From positions 1 to 28,649 of the IMG/VR virus record IMGVR_UViG_3300035659_003157: a stretch of DNA of 28,649 bases. One strand, given 5' to 3'. The number at the start of each line of letters is the position of its first letter. Within the stretch, counting starts at the first letter, position 1. Shown here one piece after another: positions 17,527-25,232 of this stretch. The notes beneath the pieces are model-generated. The model was not told where the DNA came from. It saw only the letters and a list, made by a program, of their open reading frames with translations, and searched no databases. The position numbers and the translations under genes are program-made. This DNA comes from a virus.

Positions 17527-17841
17527 ATGACAGCGAATGCCTTCCGATTCGAGTTCGAGCCCCTGGTGTCCCTGGAGTCCGCGGAGTTGTCGCTGCACTT
17601 GGCGATGTACGCCGTCGAAGGGTTGTACGGCGAGGCCCGCGTTCGGCTCGACACAAGCTACCACCTCGACGAGGCGCGGCGGTCGATCACTGTGGATGGC
17701 GGCACGGAAGTTGGTGCGGCCATCGTCAAGGTCTTCACGCGGCTCCTGACTCGCGAATTCGGCGAAGACGGGTTCCGCGTGCGCCGCGCCGACAAGTGCT
17801 GCGCACCGGCGGAAGAGGAGGCCCAACGCGCCTATGCCTGA
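17527..17841 (+). CDS. Small unknown protein preceding the replication gene (104 aa)
   Basis: A 104-residue acidic protein with no domain I can name. It shows an N-terminal FRFEFEPLVSLESAELSLHL segment, a central LDEARRSITVDGG and an alternating alpha/beta character; no membrane segment. ATG 17527 was chosen because GGAGAG lies just upstream; a GTG at 17515 would add four residues. The stop overlaps the start of the primase-helicase gene by 8 nt, so the two are translationally coupled and it is likely an accessory replication or element protein. Confidence 0.72.
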   Translation: MTANAFRFEFEPLVSLESAELSLHLAMYAVEGLYGEARVRLDTSYHLDEARRSITVDGGTEVGAAIVKVFTRLLTREFGEDGFRVRRADKCCAPAEEEAQRAYA

Positions 17842-20413
17842 ATCCGTCGCCGCTACCGATCTGGACGTCGTCGCGCGGACCGTACCGGTCTGCTTGCGGG
17901 AGCGCGCCCAGTGGGTCTGCTGGAGGTACGTCGAGCGCGACGGCAAGCAGACCAAGTTCCCGATCAGCCCGACGAAGGGCGGGTCGGCGTCGTCCACCGA
18001 TCCGGCGACGTGGGGCACGTTTCAACAGGCGATCGCGGCTTGTCAGCGCTGTATCGATCTGGCGGGCATTGGGTTCGTGTTCACCGCGGATGATCCGTTC
18101 GCCGGCATCGACCTCGACAACTGCCTCGATGCTGCAACGCGCGAACTGAAGCCGTGGGCGCGGCCAATCCTCGATCAGCTCGACAGCTACAGCGAGATCA
18201 GTCCCTCGGGCGCTGGCGTGAAGATCTTCGTCCGTGCCCGCAAGAGGGGCCAGCGCTGCAAGACCGGCTATCAGGACGGCGCGATCGAGATGTACGACCG
18301 CGATCGGTTTTTCACCATTACCGGCCAGCGTCTGGCGGATACCCCCACGGACGTGGAGGAGCGACAGCCACAGTACGACGCGGTGTACGAGCTTCTTTTC
18401 GGCGGCGGCGATGCGCCCCAGCCCGGGTGGCCTATGGCGCGGGCGACGGCGTCCGACGACGACCGCTCGCATCTTGACGACGACGACGTAATCAGGATCG
18501 CCCTACGCAGCAAGAAGTCGGGCGAGAAATTCAAGGCCCTATGGGAGGGCCGATGGCAGGAGCATTTCGGCTCGCAGAGTGAGGCGGACGCGTCGCTTGT
18601 CTTCCGCCTTGCGTTCTATACGAAGGACGCGGCCCAGATCGACCGGCTGTTCCGTCGCTCAGGCCTCATGCGCGACAAATGGGACGAGAAACATGGTGCG
18701 CAGATGTACGGCGAAATGACCGTCGCCGGCGCCTTGGAAAAGGTGACATCACAGTACGTTGCGCGGAACGCCGCGATGTGCGGGCGGGTCGCAGCAAGAG
18801 TGCGCGGCGAGGCTTCTCTGCCGGAGATTATCATCACGGATGTCCAACTCCGCGAATTGACCGAACTCGCTGTTGACGCCCTAGGCAAGTCAAACGATCC
18901 ACCGGCCCTGTTCGTGCGATCGGGATCGCTCGTCCGAATCACCAAGGACGAGAAACATGTCCCGAAAATCGAGACGCTCGAACGTGTTCGCATGCGATCC
19001 CGCCTGTCCGACGTCGCCAACTTCTACGCCTTGAAGCGATCCGGGGATGCGGTCTATCAGGTCTCCGTCGCCCCGCCGTTACCCTTGGCCGAGAACATCC
19101 TTGTGCAGGGCACCTGGCCCTTTCCTCCGCTCGCTGGCCTCGCCCGTGCGCCGATCGTCAGGCCAGACGGCACGCTGTGCATGATGCCGGGTTACGACGC
19201 CCAGACCCGGCTGCTTTACGCTCCCGATCCCGACCTAAAGCTCTTGGCGATCCCGGAGCTCCCGAACATCCACGAGGTCCACGCTTGCGTCGAGATACTG
19301 TTGACGGTCATCGACGATTTCCCATTTGCCGATCAGGCGAGCAAGGCCAACGCCCTTTCGATCCTTTTCTCCGTCCTCCTGCGGTCAGTCATCAGGGGCC
19401 ACATCCCGCTGGCGATTTTCGATGCACCGGTCCAAGGAACGGGGAAGACGCTACTCGTTTCCGTCCTGGTCTGGATTGCCGTCGGGAGCATCGCGAGCGA
19501 GTCCGTTCCGTCGAAGCTCAACGACGATGAATGGCGTAAGAAGATTACCTCTGTCCTGATGACCTCCGCCCCCGTCATCCTGCTCGATAACGTTCCCGAC
19601 AACACCGCGATCGATTCACCCGCCCTGGCGGCGGCGCTCACGAGTCATGAATGGTCCGATCGCTTGCTCGGGAAGAACGAGACTATCCGCCTCCCCTCGA
19701 AGGCCATCTGGATCACAACCGGCAACAACCTCCGCGTTGCCGGCGACATGCCGCGGCGCTGCTATGCAATTCGTCTAGATGCACAGGCTGAACGGCCCTG
19801 GGAACGCAACGGCTTCCGAATCGCCGATCTTGAGGCCTACGTCCGCGAGAAGCGAGGCGAACTGCTGTCCGCTGCTCTCACCGTCATCCGTGGGTGGTTT
19901 TCGGCGCAATGCCCGCGGGTCAACATGCGCCCGTTCGGTAGTTTCGATGAATGGGCGGGCGTGGTCGGCAGCGTGCTGGGCTACGCCGGCATTAACGGAT
20001 TCCTCGACAACCTCGACCAGACGCGCTCCGTGCAGGACGAGGACAACCGGCAGTGGGGGGCGGTCTTCGATGCCTGGTGGAATCGGTTTGGAGAACACAT
20101 CGTCACCGTCGCCCAACTCTTCGCGGCATTCTTCGCCGAGGACGTCGCCGACCCAATCGACATCCCCGAGATCTTGCTGGGTCAAAAGGACCGCGGCGAA
20201 GGCTCGTTGCGGCGGTCGCTGGGGAGACAACTCTCCCGCCTGACGGGGCGCATCTTCGATGGACGGAAACTGTGCGACGCGGGCGGCGATTCGCACTCCA
20301 AGGTGCGTGCATGGTCGCTGCGACCTGTCCATGCGGGCCAAACTGAGGGGGCAAACCCCGCAGACCCCGCACTTTGCGGGGTTAGTTTCCAAGAAACCCC
20401 GCAACAGAAGTGA
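17834..20413 (+). CDS. PrimPol-like primase fused to AAA+ helicase (phage/plasmid replication protein)
   Basis: An 859-residue two-part replication protein. The N-terminal part (about 15-190) resembles an archaeo-eukaryotic primase/polymerase: WVCWRY, the probable metal-binding GIDLDNC (91-97, Asp93 and Asp95), SPSGAGVKIFV (123-133) and RFFTITG (158-164). A middle segment (about 215-300), DDDDVIRIALRS to YGEMTVAGALEKV, matches the helical domain seen after the primase in NrS-1-type phage polymerases. The C-terminal part is a P-loop ATPase with Walker A APVQGTGKT (531-539) and Walker B-like PVILLDNV (580-587), probably a replicative helicase. The likely role is priming and unwinding at the element's own origin. 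The conserved His of the usual SxH primase motif is Lys130 here, which also occurs in relatives as far as I recall. Repeats at its 3' end may belong to an origin. Confidence 0.87.
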   Translation: MPESVAATDLDVVARTVPVCLRERAQWVCWRYVERDGKQTKFPISPTKGGSASSTDPATWGTFQQAIAACQRCIDLAGIGFVFTADDPFAGIDLDNCLDAATRELKPWARPILDQLDSYSEISPSGAGVKIFVRARKRGQRCKTGYQDGAIEMYDRDRFFTITGQRLADTPTDVEERQPQYDAVYELLFGGGDAPQPGWPMARATASDDDRSHLDDDDVIRIALRSKKSGEKFKALWEGRWQEHFGSQSEADASLVFRLAFYTKDAAQIDRLFRRSGLMRDKWDEKHGAQMYGEMTVAGALEKVTSQYVARNAAMCGRVAARVRGEASLPEIIITDVQLRELTELAVDALGKSNDPPALFVRSGSLVRITKDEKHVPKIETLERVRMRSRLSDVANFYALKRSGDAVYQVSVAPPLPLAENILVQGTWPFPPLAGLARAPIVRPDGTLCMMPGYDAQTRLLYAPDPDLKLLAIPELPNIHEVHACVEILLTVIDDFPFADQASKANALSILFSVLLRSVIRGHIPLAIFDAPVQGTGKTLLVSVLVWIAVGSIASESVPSKLNDDEWRKKITSVLMTSAPVILLDNVPDNTAIDSPALAAALTSHEWSDRLLGKNETIRLPSKAIWITTGNNLRVAGDMPRRCYAIRLDAQAERPWERNGFRIADLEAYVREKRGELLSAALTVIRGWFSAQCPRVNMRPFGSFDEWAGVVGSVLGYAGINGFLDNLDQTRSVQDEDNRQWGAVFDAWWNRFGEHIVTVAQLFAAFFAEDVADPIDIPEILLGQKDRGEGSLRRSLGRQLSRLTGRIFDGRKLCDAGGDSHSKVRAWSLRPVHAGQTEGANPADPALCGVSFQETPQQK

Positions 20414-20562
20414 TTGCATGACAAGGACTTACGACATTTTGCGGGGTTTGCGGGGTTATTTCTCCTTCGCTCACACGCACGCGGGCGTGCCTGTGCGCGC
20501 ACGCACGCGTGAGAGAGTGGCAGTAGCGCAGAAAAAACCCCGCACTACCCGCAAACCCCGCA
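20355..20562. repeat. Cluster of eight 8-bp iteron-like repeats
   Basis: The octamer ACCCCGCA occurs at 20355, 20364, 20396, 20537 and 20555, and its complement TGCGGGGT at 20375, 20440 and 20449: eight copies in 208 bp, three of them within the last codons of the primase-helicase gene. Two inverted pairs can form hairpins (20364-20382 with a 3-nt loop). Between the halves lies an alternating purine-pyrimidine stretch (about 20471-20512) containing GCACGCGGGCGTGC. This layout resembles iterons of a plasmid or phage origin. Confidence 0.5.
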
Positions 20563-20940
20563 ACCCCAGCGCTGGTCACGACGGGCATGACGCAAATCTG
20601 GCAAAGCGTCGCAATGGGTCCCTGCAGCCGCGAGGCGCTACTCAGGCCCGCGGGAACCACAACGGGGATAGACCGACTTTATTGCGCTGTCTGGTCCGGT
20701 TTTCAGGAGGCCACGGGGCGCGCCTGGTTGGGCCGGGGGCGAACGGACGCCGCTAGGACGTACGGGGCTACGTCTTGGTCGCCCCGTTGGCCCCGGGCGG
20801 CGTTTCTGGGCGTTGGGGGCCAAGGGGCGTGGCGTAGTGCCTCGCTCGCGCCGCGTGGCGCGGCCTGACCCAATGGAAGCAACGGACCTGTCGGCCGCGG
20901 GCGGACCGCCCGGCGGCGGGCAGGTGACATGGAGGTTGAC
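20414..20940. other. Noncoding block, candidate replication origin region
   Basis: 527 bp without a convincing gene. It holds half of the iteron-like cluster and the alternating CG/CA stretch. It also holds a long imperfect hairpin: CGCCCC (20780-20785) and TTGGCCCC (20787-20794) pair with GGGGCCAA (20816-20823) and GGGGCG (20824-20829), leaving one bulged G. The reading frame from 20418 to 20756 encodes only repeat-derived, arginine-rich sequence and is not supported. The methyltransferase Shine-Dalgarno (GGAGGT, 20931-20936) ends the block. Confidence 0.45.
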
Positions 20941-22335
20941 ATGAACATCGAACTTAGGCCGCTGGCCGAGATCAAACCGTACGAGAAGAACCCCCGGATC
21001 AACGACGCGGGAGTGGAGGCGGTGCCCCGATCCATCGGGGAGTTCGGCTTCCGCCAGCCGATCGTCGTGGACGCCGACGGCATTATCGTCGTCGGGCACA
21101 CGCGATGGAAAGCAGCCGCGAAGCTCGGGCTGGACAAGGTGCCCGTGCATGTGGCTCGCGATCTGACGCCGGAGCAGGCGCGGGCGTACCGCATCGCCGA
21201 CAACAAGACGGCCGATCTGGCGACGTGGGATTTGGAGCTGCTGCCGGGCGAACTGGCCGAACTGCAGGCGTTGGATGTTGATCTCTCCCTCCTCGGCTTC
21301 GGCGAAGACGAGCTGGCGGAGCTGCTCGACCCCGGTGTGAAGCAAGGGCTGACCGACCCCGACGAAGTGCCCGAGCCTCCGGACGAGGCGATCACCCAGC
21401 CGGGCGATCTCTGGGTCATGGGCGAGCATCGCCTCTTATGCGGCGACAGTGGCATCGCCGCCGACGTGGACCGGCTGCTCGATGGCCAGCCGATCCACTT
21501 GGTGAATACCGATCCGCCGTACAACGTGAAGGTCGAACCGCGGAGCAACAACGCCATCGCCGCGGGGAACAGTTCGTTTTCTCTGATGAAGCATCAGCAG
21601 TTAACCCAGGCGGTCGACGCGACGCGCGGCGCCAGGGGGCTGCATCACCACCAGGCGTTCGACGTGGCTCGGCAGGGGGTGAAGCACGCCACGCACAAGA
21701 AGCTCCGCCCGAAAGACCGTCCACTGGCCAACGACTTCGTCTCCGACGAAGCCTTCGATCAGATGCTGCACGCGTGGTTCGGCAACATCGCCCGCGTGCT
21801 GGCGCCGGGCCGCGGCTTCTACATCTGGGGCGGCTACGCAAACGTTGGAAACTACCCGCCGGTCCTGAAGGCCTGCGGACTGTACTTCTCGCAGGCGATC
21901 ATCTGGGTCAAGGAGCATCCCGTCCTGACCCGCAAGGACTTCATGGGTAACCATGAATGGAGTTTCTATGGATGGCGCGAGGGCGCGGCGCACGTGTACC
22001 TCGGTCCCAACAACGCGACCGACGTCTGGAGCGTCAAGAAGATCAACCCCCAGCAGATGGAGCACTTGACGGCCAAGCCCGCAGAACTGGCGGTGCGGGC
22101 GATGCAGTACTCGTCCCGCGCGGGGGAGAACGTGCTCGACCTGTTCGGGGGCAGCGGCTCGACGCTGATCGCGGCGGAACAGACCGGGCGCCGGGCATAT
22201 CTGATGGAACTGGATTCCTTGTACTGCGATGTGATCTGCGATCGGTTCCAGCGCTTCAGTGGCAAGCCCGCCATTCTAGAACGCACAGGCACGTCGCCCA
22301 TACCTATGAAACCTCGTGAGAAGAACATGCGATGA
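20941..22335 (+). CDS. ParB-domain DNA methyltransferase (beta-class)
   Basis: A 464-residue fusion. The N-terminal ParB/sulfiredoxin-like domain (about 5-95) has VGHTRWKAA (51-59) and the YRIADNKTADLATWD segment that is standard in this fusion. The C-terminal DNA methyltransferase has catalytic DPPY (191-194) before the SAM-binding DLFGGSGST (400-408), the motif order of the beta group of N6-adenine or N4-cytosine enzymes. Such solitary methyltransferases are common in phages and integrated elements and probably protect the element from host restriction or mark its DNA. No cognate nuclease is adjacent. ATG 20941 follows GGAGGT by four bases; an ATG at 20929 in the same frame lies before that signal and is less likely. 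Residues 213-250 diverge from what I recall of relatives, but no frame break is certain. Confidence 0.9.
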   Translation: MNIELRPLAEIKPYEKNPRINDAGVEAVPRSIGEFGFRQPIVVDADGIIVVGHTRWKAAAKLGLDKVPVHVARDLTPEQARAYRIADNKTADLATWDLELLPGELAELQALDVDLSLLGFGEDELAELLDPGVKQGLTDPDEVPEPPDEAITQPGDLWVMGEHRLLCGDSGIAADVDRLLDGQPIHLVNTDPPYNVKVEPRSNNAIAAGNSSFSLMKHQQLTQAVDATRGARGLHHHQAFDVARQGVKHATHKKLRPKDRPLANDFVSDEAFDQMLHAWFGNIARVLAPGRGFYIWGGYANVGNYPPVLKACGLYFSQAIIWVKEHPVLTRKDFMGNHEWSFYGWREGAAHVYLGPNNATDVWSVKKINPQQMEHLTAKPAELAVRAMQYSSRAGENVLDLFGGSGSTLIAAEQTGRRAYLMELDSLYCDVICDRFQRFSGKPAILERTGTSPIPMKPREKNMR

Positions 22336-22412
22336 AAGTCTCTTGCATGGAGGACGGTGGATTAATACGACTGAGCCGAACGGTCTGCGACGGTCTTGGC
22401 AAAATGGACCGG

Positions 22413-22428
22413 GACCGGTATACCGGTC
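22413..22428. promoter_or_regulatory. 16-bp perfect palindrome upstream of the terminase gene
   Basis: GACCGGTATACCGGTC is a perfect palindrome in the 168-bp gap between the methyltransferase and terminase genes, 76 bp before the terminase start. Its length and place suit an operator for a dimeric repressor. A palindrome this long is expected about once per few tens of kilobases by chance, so the support is mainly its position. Confidence 0.3.
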
Positions 22429-22503
22429 GCAAAGCGGTGCGCTGGGCGCACATACCAGAGTGTGCCCGCCACGCACTTTTTCACGAGTTTTGAGGATGGG
22501 GGT

Positions 22504-23013
22504 ATGGGACGCCGGGGACCGAAGCCAACGCCTACGAAGATCCTCGCGGCGCGCGGCTCGTGGCGGGCGAAGATCAATCGCCACGAGCCGATACCGGATG
22601 ACATCTCGCCGGAACCTCCCGACCATTTGTCCGACGCGGCGAAGCAGGTTTGGTTTCACATTATCCCCAAGTTGTTGAGACTGCGGATCGTCGGCGACAT
22701 CGACGCTGACGCCCTCGCTCGATATTGTGATGCTCTGGTGAAGTGGCGGCGGGCGGCCGTTTTTCTGGAGGGGCATCCAGAACTCGTCTACCCCATCCGC
22801 GGTCCTGGAACGCCCGAAAACCCCAATGGGCGGCTTCTCGGACTGGCCCCATACCCGCAAAACGGGTTGTACGAAAAATATGCCCGAATCCTCGACCGAC
22901 TGGAGCAGTCCTTCGGTCTCACGCCCTCGGCGCGGACGCGGATCACCACGACCCAGGCGATCGGTCAACAGGCGCTTGACCCCAATAAGGCCCGATTCTT
23001 CAGTGCTGGGTAA
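22504..23013 (+). CDS. Phage terminase small subunit, P27 family
   Basis: A 169-residue protein beginning GRRGPKPTPTKILAARGSWRA after Met1, the signature N-terminus of P27-type small terminases. The HTH-containing middle (about 40-100) includes LSDAAKQVWFHIIPKL and DIDADALARYCDAL, and the C-terminal part contains FGLTPSARTRI. Small terminases bind the packaging site on phage DNA and guide the large subunit. ATG 22504 fits the family; the frame is open back to 22396 but without family similarity. Normally the large subunit follows at once; here it does not, so this is a remnant, a satellite-type arrangement, or the end of a rearranged prophage. The protein itself looks complete. Confidence 0.88.
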   Translation: MGRRGPKPTPTKILAARGSWRAKINRHEPIPDDISPEPPDHLSDAAKQVWFHIIPKLLRLRIVGDIDADALARYCDALVKWRRAAVFLEGHPELVYPIRGPGTPENPNGRLLGLAPYPQNGLYEKYARILDRLEQSFGLTPSARTRITTTQAIGQQALDPNKARFFSAG

Positions 23014-23194
23014 GCCGCCGGTTTATGTTGCCTCCGATCCCGAGCCGATCGCCGCGCCCTTGACCATGCCCGATGGCCGACTGTTGTTCATCACGCAGAG
23101 GTCATGGGGTGCGACGAAGCCGGAGTGCAGTGCTCGCAGTCGAAGCCCGGAGCAACGCCCCGGACATGCCGAGGCGTTGGTAGGGGAATGGGCC

Positions 23195-23572
23195 TTAGCC
23201 GTTCACGGCCAGGGCGTGGAACTCGATCATCGCATCCTCGAAGAAGGCCCCGTCCTCCACGCGGTTGCGGCGGCGGCGGATGTCGAGCAGCCCGCGCTCC
23301 TTCCAGAACGCGATGGCCACCGCAGCGTTCGTGTACGAGGCCCACGGCTGGCGGTCGTCGTCCTTGTCCTGCGGTCGGCTTCGGACTTGATGGGTCAGCG
23401 TCTCGACCGTGAAGCCATCGGCGGCGAGGTCGATTGCCGCCCAGGCCAGCTCGCGGTAGGAGGCGAGGGGACAACGATGCTCGTAGGGTTCGCCGCGTCG
23501 CGGCACGACCCTGCGGATCAGGTGGTCGTCCTCGACCTTGAAGACTTCGTCGCGTTCGTGCGTGGCGGTCAT
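23195..23572 (-). CDS. Unknown winged-helix-like protein (125 aa)
   Basis: A 125-residue protein on the minus strand, second gene of a two-gene operon starting 3 nt after the HARE-HTH stop. It shows an alpha/beta pattern with SYRELAWAAIDLAADGFTVE (38-57) and a likely winged-helix end in TNAAVAIAFWKERGLLDIRR (80-99), followed by RRRNRVEDGAFFEDAMIEFH. I believe similar proteins pair with HARE-HTH proteins in Planctomycetota, but I cannot name a family. DNA binding is a reasonable guess. No signal peptide or membrane segment. Confidence 0.75.
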   Translation of the reverse strand: MTATHERDEVFKVEDDHLIRRVVPRRGEPYEHRCPLASYRELAWAAIDLAADGFTVETLTHQVRSRPQDKDDDRQPWASYTNAAVAIAFWKERGLLDIRRRRNRVEDGAFFEDAMIEFHALAVNG

Positions 23573-23575
23573 CGA

Positions 23576-23941
23576 TCAGGCTCCCGCCTTGTTGAACGCG
23601 AACAGCCCGCGATCGACCTTGGAGAAGCGCGAGGCGGTTCCCTTATCGCGCGCCTCGCGCATCATGGCGGCGTAGAGCGTGGCGTGCGGGGTCTTGCCGC
23701 CGGGACTCTTCCACAAGCCCTGCTCGGCCATCGCCGCGATCAGTTCCTGGGCCCGCATGGGCTTCTCCGCTTTGGCCAGGACCTCCGCGGCGGCGTCGAG
23801 GGCACTGACCCGTTTGGGCTTCTTCTCGCCGGTCGCCTTCTTGGCCTTCTTGGTCGGAGCCTTGGTCTTGACGACCGCCGCCTTCACCTCGGCCTTGGCG
23901 GCGGCCTTCTTCCTCGACTTCCTCTTTTTCGTCGTACTCAT
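23576..23941 (-). CDS. HARE-HTH domain protein with lysine-rich tail
   Basis: A 121-residue protein. Residues 1-45 are a lysine/alanine-rich, histone-like tail starting MSTTKKRKSRKK. Residues 46-120 form a HARE-HTH domain (as in RpoE delta and ASXL proteins), with SALDAAAEVLAKAEKPMRAQ, a GLWKSPGGKTPHATLYAAMM core and a C-terminal FSKVDRGLFAFN strand. It is probably a nucleoid-associated or regulatory DNA-binding protein. ATG 23941 was chosen because a strong Shine-Dalgarno (AAGGAGATG) precedes it on the minus strand; the frame is open 16 codons further but without support. It leads a minus-strand pair inside an otherwise plus-strand region, which suggests a cargo or regulatory insertion. Confidence 0.87.
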   Translation of the reverse strand: MSTTKKRKSRKKAAAKAEVKAAVVKTKAPTKKAKKATGEKKPKRVSALDAAAEVLAKAEKPMRAQELIAAMAEQGLWKSPGGKTPHATLYAAMMREARDKGTASRFSKVDRGLFAFNKAGA

Positions 23942-24105
23942 AGGACATCTCCTTGGGTTAGAAACCACCGCGTCAACGCAACGCGGCATTGTTCACGTCC
24001 CCATGAGGGCAAGTCTCGGCGAACACATCAAGGGAAAAACCCCTGGAATTCCCGGCGATTTATCAGCTTTCTGCGGGCATTCGGTGACGCCGAATGGAGC
24101 GCGGC

Positions 24106-24318
24106 ATGACCGAACAGGTCTATGAACCCGGACCGGATGGGATGAAGCGGCGACGCTTGACCACGGTCACCGTCGAGCGACCGCGGTGTCCGGCGTGCCG
24201 TGGAGTGAAGCTGCGGAAATACCGCAGCCTTACCGACCAGGGCGACGGCAGCGCTCTGTGGTGGGTTCGATGTCTGGAGGCAAACTGCGGCCATCGGTTC
24301 CGCGTGCTTCTGGAATGA
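24106..24318 (+). CDS. Small zinc-ribbon protein (70 aa)
   Basis: A 70-residue protein with CPAC (about 28-31) and a second Cys pair in VRCLEANCGHRFRV, forming a probable C4 zinc ribbon, with the usual RYRSLTDQGD turn between. ATG 24106 follows GGAGCG by seven bases; ATG 24094 is an in-frame alternative. It is similar in layout to short zinc-ribbon proteins of phages that bind nucleic acid or recruit transcription or replication proteins; no specific function can be assigned. It is divergent from the HARE-HTH gene with a 164-bp gap. Confidence 0.75.
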   Translation: MTEQVYEPGPDGMKRRRLTTVTVERPRCPACRGVKLRKYRSLTDQGDGSALWWVRCLEANCGHRFRVLLE

Positions 24319-24319
24319 C

Positions 24320-24343
24320 GCTGTTTCCACAGGCTGGAACAGC
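24320..24343 (+). terminator. Hairpin directly after the zinc-ribbon gene
   Basis: GCTGTTTCCA (24320-24329) pairs with TGGAACAGC (24335-24343) with one bulged T, starting two bases after the stop codon. There is no T-tract, so termination is uncertain. Confidence 0.25.
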
Positions 24344-24389
24344 GGCGCGGTTGCACGGCTATGATTCGGCGGTGTAGCGAGGAAGCAAC

Positions 24390-25037
24390 GTGACCGACGA
24401 ATGCGACAACGCCGCGCCCACCGCCGAGGAATCGCCCATGTCCGCCGAGGTGGCGACGAGCGGAGAGCGTGCCCCGTGGCTCGCCCCGTATCGTTGGACG
24501 CCGGGCCAGAGCGGCAACCCCTCGGGTCGGCCTCGGGAGTCCGGCTCGCTGGCCGCCGCCTTGCGTCGCGTGGGGGTCAAGCCCGCCAAGACGCGCGCCG
24601 AACTGACCAAGCTCGCTGTGCAACTCGGCATGGACCCCGACGAGGCCCGGAACATCGATGTCGTCGCGGGGCTGATCTACGACGGCATCACCCAGTTGCT
24701 GATTCGTACGGTCAAGGGCAGCACCGGTGCGGGCGACAAGCTCGTGGGACTCCTGCAACTGCTGTTCAAGGCCCTCGACGGCGACGAGCGGCGGATCACC
24801 CTCAGCGGGCCGGACCAGTTGCAGGCGGCGCTCACCAGCATCTTGACGGTGAACCGGTCGGCGGCAAGGTCGATCCCGACTTCCTCGAACACGTACATCA
24901 CGAGGAACACGACCAGCCCGAACTGCCTTGGGAGCCTTGAGCCAACCGCTGACACGCCCAATTTCGGCCTTGACCCGGCCGCGATCGGGTATCATACTGT
25001 CTTCACCGGCTCGGGGGCGGTCTCCGGGCCTCGGTGA
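24390..25037 (+). CDS. DUF5681-like phage protein, probably frameshifted near its end
   Basis: A 215-residue frame. The segment APYRWTPGQSGNPSGRPRES (about 30-49) is the signature of DUF5681, a family found near terminase genes, with unknown function. Helical sequence follows to about residue 150. The GTG at 24390 has GAGGAA five bases upstream; ATG 24438 is an alternative. The last 58 residues in this frame look unlike coding sequence, whereas the next frame continues smoothly from about 24860 as GGKVDPDFLEHVHHEEHDQP, ending PELPWEP at the TGA of 24938-24940. One missing base around 24857-24860 would explain this, giving a true gene of 24390-24940. A promoter-like sequence lies just after that stop, in keeping with the shorter gene. 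Confidence 0.78.
   Translation: MTDECDNAAPTAEESPMSAEVATSGERAPWLAPYRWTPGQSGNPSGRPRESGSLAAALRRVGVKPAKTRAELTKLAVQLGMDPDEARNIDVVAGLIYDGITQLLIRTVKGSTGAGDKLVGLLQLLFKALDGDERRITLSGPDQLQAALTSILTVNRSAARSIPTSSNTYITRNTTSPNCLGSLEPTADTPNFGLDPAAIGYHTVFTGSGAVSGPR
24970..24998 (+). promoter_or_regulatory. Candidate sigma-70 promoter
   Basis: TTGACC (24970-24975, 5 of 6 to consensus), a 17-nt spacer and CATACT (24993-24998, 4 of 6). It would transcribe the two small genes between the direct repeats, with a leader of about 285 nt that includes the first repeat and the 25217-25232 palindrome. Confidence 0.4.
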
Positions 25038-25127
25038 ATCCGCGTCACGGGGCGAACGGATGCTCCGGGTGATGAACAGGGCTGCCGTGGAGAGTCAAAT
25101 GAGCGCCGGCGGCTCCCCTTCTCCCCC

Positions 25128-25185
25128 AACCCCTCACCCCCGGGCCACCCACGCACGTCCACGCGGAATCAAATTTCCTATCAGT
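25128..25185. repeat. 58-bp direct repeat, copy 1
   Basis: Begins AACCCCTCACCCCCGGGCCA and ends CCTATCAGT. It matches copy 2 at 26148-26205 in 55 of 58 positions by my alignment, at an offset of exactly 1020 bp. It lies upstream of the first cassette gene. Confidence 0.85.
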
Positions 25186-25216
25186 AAAGGATGAGAGCGT
25201 TGCTGTTGGCGTGAGC

Positions 25217-25232
25217 CGGGCGGTACCGCCCG
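25217..25232. repeat. 16-bp perfect palindrome
   Basis: CGGGCGGTACCGCCCG, 60 bp before the 127-aa gene. It could be an operator or a leader hairpin; no T-tract follows closely. Confidence 0.3.

Noticed and set aside
20418-20756. A 112-aa open frame after the primase-helicase
   Set aside because: It is made largely of the translated octamer repeats and arginine-rich GC sequence, has no good ribosome binding site and shows no domain.
22363-22372. TAATACGACT, identical to the first ten bases of the T7 promoter
   Set aside because: The sequence diverges at once (GAGCCG instead of CACTATAG), there is no T7-type polymerase gene in the window, and ten bases can match by chance.
22826-24109. A 427-aa plus-strand open frame
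   Set aside because: Most of it is antisense to the well-supported minus-strand HARE-HTH and winged-helix-like genes; only its first part after 23003 might be a gene remnant.
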